Source: Ridgeia piscesae (taxonomy: Eukaryota > Annelida > Polychaeta > Sabellida > Siboglinidae). Taken from it: a DNA stretch of 64,000 bases. The position numbers and the translations under genes are program-made. Each line of letters opens with the position of its first letter. Positions within the stretch are counted from its first letter, which is position 1. Location of the stretch: assembly GCA_025642075.2 (NCBI GenBank), contig JAODUO010000151.1, forward strand, positions 154,501 through 218,500, written 5' to 3'. The notes beneath the pieces were generated by a model, which saw nothing but the letters and a program-made list of their open reading frames with translations, was not told the origin of the DNA and ran no database searches. Of the stretch, positions 61,934 through 64,000 are shown piece after piece.

Positions 61934-64000
61934 CTACTGAACAGCCGACTGCAGCTGGAGCATGCTCAGTGCTGCCTCTGGTTCGTCACCGGGCGAACAC
62001 ATCAGTATCGCATAACGATGTTCATTGCTGTCCTCACCACCAGGTGCCGCCACCTCCACAATGGTCGTCTGTACGCCGCATGAGTTCGCTTCCTTGTAGA
62101 TGACTTCCTGCAGTGGCTCAGAGTCGCCCTCACAAGCCGACACAGTCTCCTCCGCACCAGTACACATCTGGTACTCGCTGTCGTCTCCGCCCACCTTCAG
62201 AATGTAGGTCACTTCCTGCTGCTGGATCCCCGCACACTGCAGCTCCTCAGTGCTGCCATCTACTGTCTCGGTATGCACCTCCTCCGTGAGTGGCTCGATA
62301 GTGATTGCATTCGTCAGGTCAGCCATTGACGCCGGAGTCAGCTGGAACATGGTGGAGTCAAAGAGCAAGACCTGCTCCGTGTTGTCGCCTTGTTCATGTC
62401 GCAGGACTTCCTCCGCATTGGCCACGTCCTGCATGAAGGCTGCGTGGCTCTGGGCCAGTACGACCTGGTGACCTTCACTGGGGGTGTCACCCGTGGGCGA
62501 GTTGAACTCACACTGAGGTGATTCGCTGGTGGTGGTCACCTCCACCCCTTCACCCAGGTACTGGATGGTAATGTTCTGCGGCACACTGACGACGCCCTCA
62601 CGCTTCTTGTCGTGGCCCGTCTTCCTGCGATGTCGATAGTAGCTTGAGTGGTTCACAAATGCCATCTCACACTCCAGACACACATACGGCTTCTCTTTGG
62701 TGTGTGACACCAGGTGGCGCAACAGGTGTGTCTTCTTCTTGTAGAACTTCAGGCAGATCGGACACTGGTGTTTGCTGCCGACCTTGTGAACCTGGCTGAC
62801 GTGGTTCGCAAGTTGCTTTGTGGTGGCGCCACGGTAGAAGCATTGGTCAGTGAAGGGACATCCGTAGATGCGGTCAGGCTGATGGTACTCGCGGTGCTGC
62901 TCAAACGCTGATGGGGAGTTTGTCTGATACTGGCACTGTTCGCACTTAAACTTCTTGTTGTGCACGCTACTGATATGTTTGCGTAAGTCTATCTCCATCT
63001 TTCCGATGTATTGGCACTGGGGGCAGCCATACTGCACGGTGCGCTCAACGTGGAAGCGCTGCACATGTTTGCGGACGGCGTCTTCCGACAGAAACTCCTG
63101 ACCACAGAACTCGCACACAGACTTCGGCCGATCGATAGCGTGAGTACGACAGTGGACATCGTACCGCTGACGTGTCGGGTACACTGCCAGACAGATCTCA
63201 CAAGTGAAACCTTCGCCTGTGTGCACCTTATAATGCTTGCGGAAGTTTGCGGTCACCGTGGTCTTGTAGTCACAGAACTCGCACTGGATCTGCACATTCT
63301 TGCACTTCTCGACATGTCTCACAAATGTCTTCTCATCAACGCCCGCCAGTGTCTTGCCGCACACCTCACAGACACGGTTGTGTTTGAAGTGCACCTTACG
63401 GTAGTGCCCCTTCATGTTGCCCTTCTTCTCAAATGCCTTCTTGCAAACGGGACAGCGGAACACCCCGATGATGTTCTTCACAATGCTTGTGTTGCGTAGT
63501 TTGGCTCGCAGGCCGCGGTGTGACACCAGGTGGATGAGCATACGATTCCACCCTGCACACTCATACTGACACTCAAAACACTTGTACAAGTCTCGCTTCT
63601 CTACACTGATGGCACAGCCCTCTTTCTTGACGTCCTCCAAGTGGCAGTCCATATGGACATCCAGTTCACCGATGGTCGTGAAGAAACGCATCTTACAGAT
63701 GAGACAGCGATGTGTGCGAGGTCTCTTCCAACCAGCGTTCTGCCGCTTTGGTTTCTCAGCTGGTTGTGTCACGGGCGAAGGTGTCGATTCGGGTTTTTCT
63801 TTGGGCTCAGCTGCCGGGACTGGAACTGGGCTGGTGGACTGCCCTTCAGGGCCCACCTCTACTTTCTGTACTTCTGGCGGGTCAGACTTCACGAGGTCAA
63901 GTTTAACACTGTCTGGCACAGGTTCAGTTAGTTCACTTGGCTTTGGCTGAGAGGTCTCTGGCGTGATTGCAGAGAGCAGCCACAGTGGCTGGTAAGGAAC
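61934..64000 (-). CDS. Poly-C2H2 zinc-finger protein, 5'-partial
   Basis: An uninterrupted minus-strand frame of about 680 codons, open to the window edge. No ATG precedes the fingers in view, so the start is upstream; a possible acceptor (TTCCTTACCAG) ends at 63989. After a Pro/Lys/Glu-rich N-terminal part come about 12 tandem zinc fingers over some 365 residues, beginning CLICKMRFFTTIGELDVHMD and ending with CLECEMAFVNHSSYYRHRRK. One (CEVCGKTLAGV...HVEKC) is C2HC, and one has an enlarged Cys-Cys spacing (CPFTDQC). Only some linkers resemble TGEKP (TKEKP). The last ~225 residues are acidic, Glu/Thr/Gln-rich, finger-free and may be an activation or interaction region. Nuclear DNA-binding regulator by family; target and orthologue not recognised. 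Confidence 0.93.
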   Translation of the reverse strand, partial: VPYQPLWLLSAITPETSQPKPSELTEPVPDSVKLDLVKSDPPEVQKVEVGPEGQSTSPVPVPAAEPKEKPESTPSPVTQPAEKPKRQNAGWKRPRTHRCLICKMRFFTTIGELDVHMDCHLEDVKKEGCAISVEKRDLYKCFECQYECAGWNRMLIHLVSHRGLRAKLRNTSIVKNIIGVFRCPVCKKAFEKKGNMKGHYRKVHFKHNRVCEVCGKTLAGVDEKTFVRHVEKCKNVQIQCEFCDYKTTVTANFRKHYKVHTGEGFTCEICLAVYPTRQRYDVHCRTHAIDRPKSVCEFCGQEFLSEDAVRKHVQRFHVERTVQYGCPQCQYIGKMEIDLRKHISSVHNKKFKCEQCQYQTNSPSAFEQHREYHQPDRIYGCPFTDQCFYRGATTKQLANHVSQVHKVGSKHQCPICLKFYKKKTHLLRHLVSHTKEKPYVCLECEMAFVNHSSYYRHRRKTGHDKKREGVVSVPQNITIQYLGEGVEVTTTSESPQCEFNSPTGDTPSEGHQVVLAQSHAAFMQDVANAEEVLRHEQGDNTEQVLLFDSTMFQLTPASMADLTNAITIEPLTEEVHTETVDGSTEELQCAGIQQQEVTYILKVGGDDSEYQMCTGAEETVSACEGDSEPLQEVIYKEANSCGVQTTIVEVAAPGGEDSNEHRYAILMCSPGDEPEAALSMLQLQSAVQ

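Noticed and set aside
62250..63950. Plus-strand ORFs opposite the zinc-finger gene
   Set aside because: Antisense shadows of tandem finger codons; no splice structure or motif of their own.

Overview
This is a eukaryotic (animal) window. Both main genes have many short exons with GT-AG introns. The intergenic and intronic DNA carries LINE remnants, a hAT-type MITE, AT/CA/GT microsatellites and an exceptional load of minisatellites: by my rough tally about 23 kb of the 64 kb is tandem repeat. The gene content (DPY19 family, SPATA48/SPMIP7-like sperm or ciliary protein, poly-C2H2 zinc-finger protein) and the LINE types fit an aquatic invertebrate or basal deuterostome. I cannot fix the phylum from sequence alone.

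Layout. 1-4.1 kb: the tail of a 50-bp minisatellite, plain intergenic DNA and a LINE 3' fragment. 4.7-44.9 kb (minus strand): one 22-exon gene for a DPY19-like C-mannosyltransferase, reconstructed exon by exon. The spliced CDS is 2,181 nt (726 codons plus stop), and phases agree at every junction. Exon 6 is the exception inside: it carries two compensating frame disturbances. Its introns hold most of the tandem arrays and three LINE remnants. 44.9-45.3 kb: a 377-bp head-to-head promoter region with NRF1-like, ETS-like and RFX X-box-like sites. 45.3-58.3 kb (plus strand): a 9-exon SPATA48 (SPMIP7)-like gene, 1,296 nt, 431 codons plus stop. Its introns hold a perfect CA tract of about 310 bp, 13-bp and 21-bp minisatellites, a complete 776-bp hAT-like MITE with a perfect 8-bp target duplication, and LINE debris. 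58.3-61.9 kb: 3' flank and intergenic DNA with a perfect 74-bp inverted repeat. 61.9-64.0 kb (minus strand): the 3' part of a gene encoding at least 12 C2H2-type zinc fingers, running off the window.

The most unusual observation is where the tandem arrays sit. Several start exactly at exon edges, and their repeat unit is a copy of the splice site, in three cases together with the adjoining coding sequence. DPY19L exon 4 has 9 extra copies of its acceptor plus exon start. Exon 6 has about 74 extra copies of its exon end plus donor. Exon 8 has about 8 extra copies of its exon end plus donor, later split by a LINE. The acceptor of exon 20 is itself the last unit of a roughly 58-copy array. Arrays also run up to the acceptors of DPY19L exons 10 and 18 and of SPATA48-like exon 2. 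I call these splice-edge minisatellites. Whether the decoy sites are used cannot be told from DNA.

The two main genes are divergent neighbours with no known shared pathway: one is an ER glycosyltransferase, the other a probable axonemal component. Their shared promoter and the X-box suggest the SPATA48-like gene is driven in ciliated or male germ cells. All exon boundaries were placed by eye from splice consensus, phase and remembered family motifs, so transcript data should be used to confirm them.
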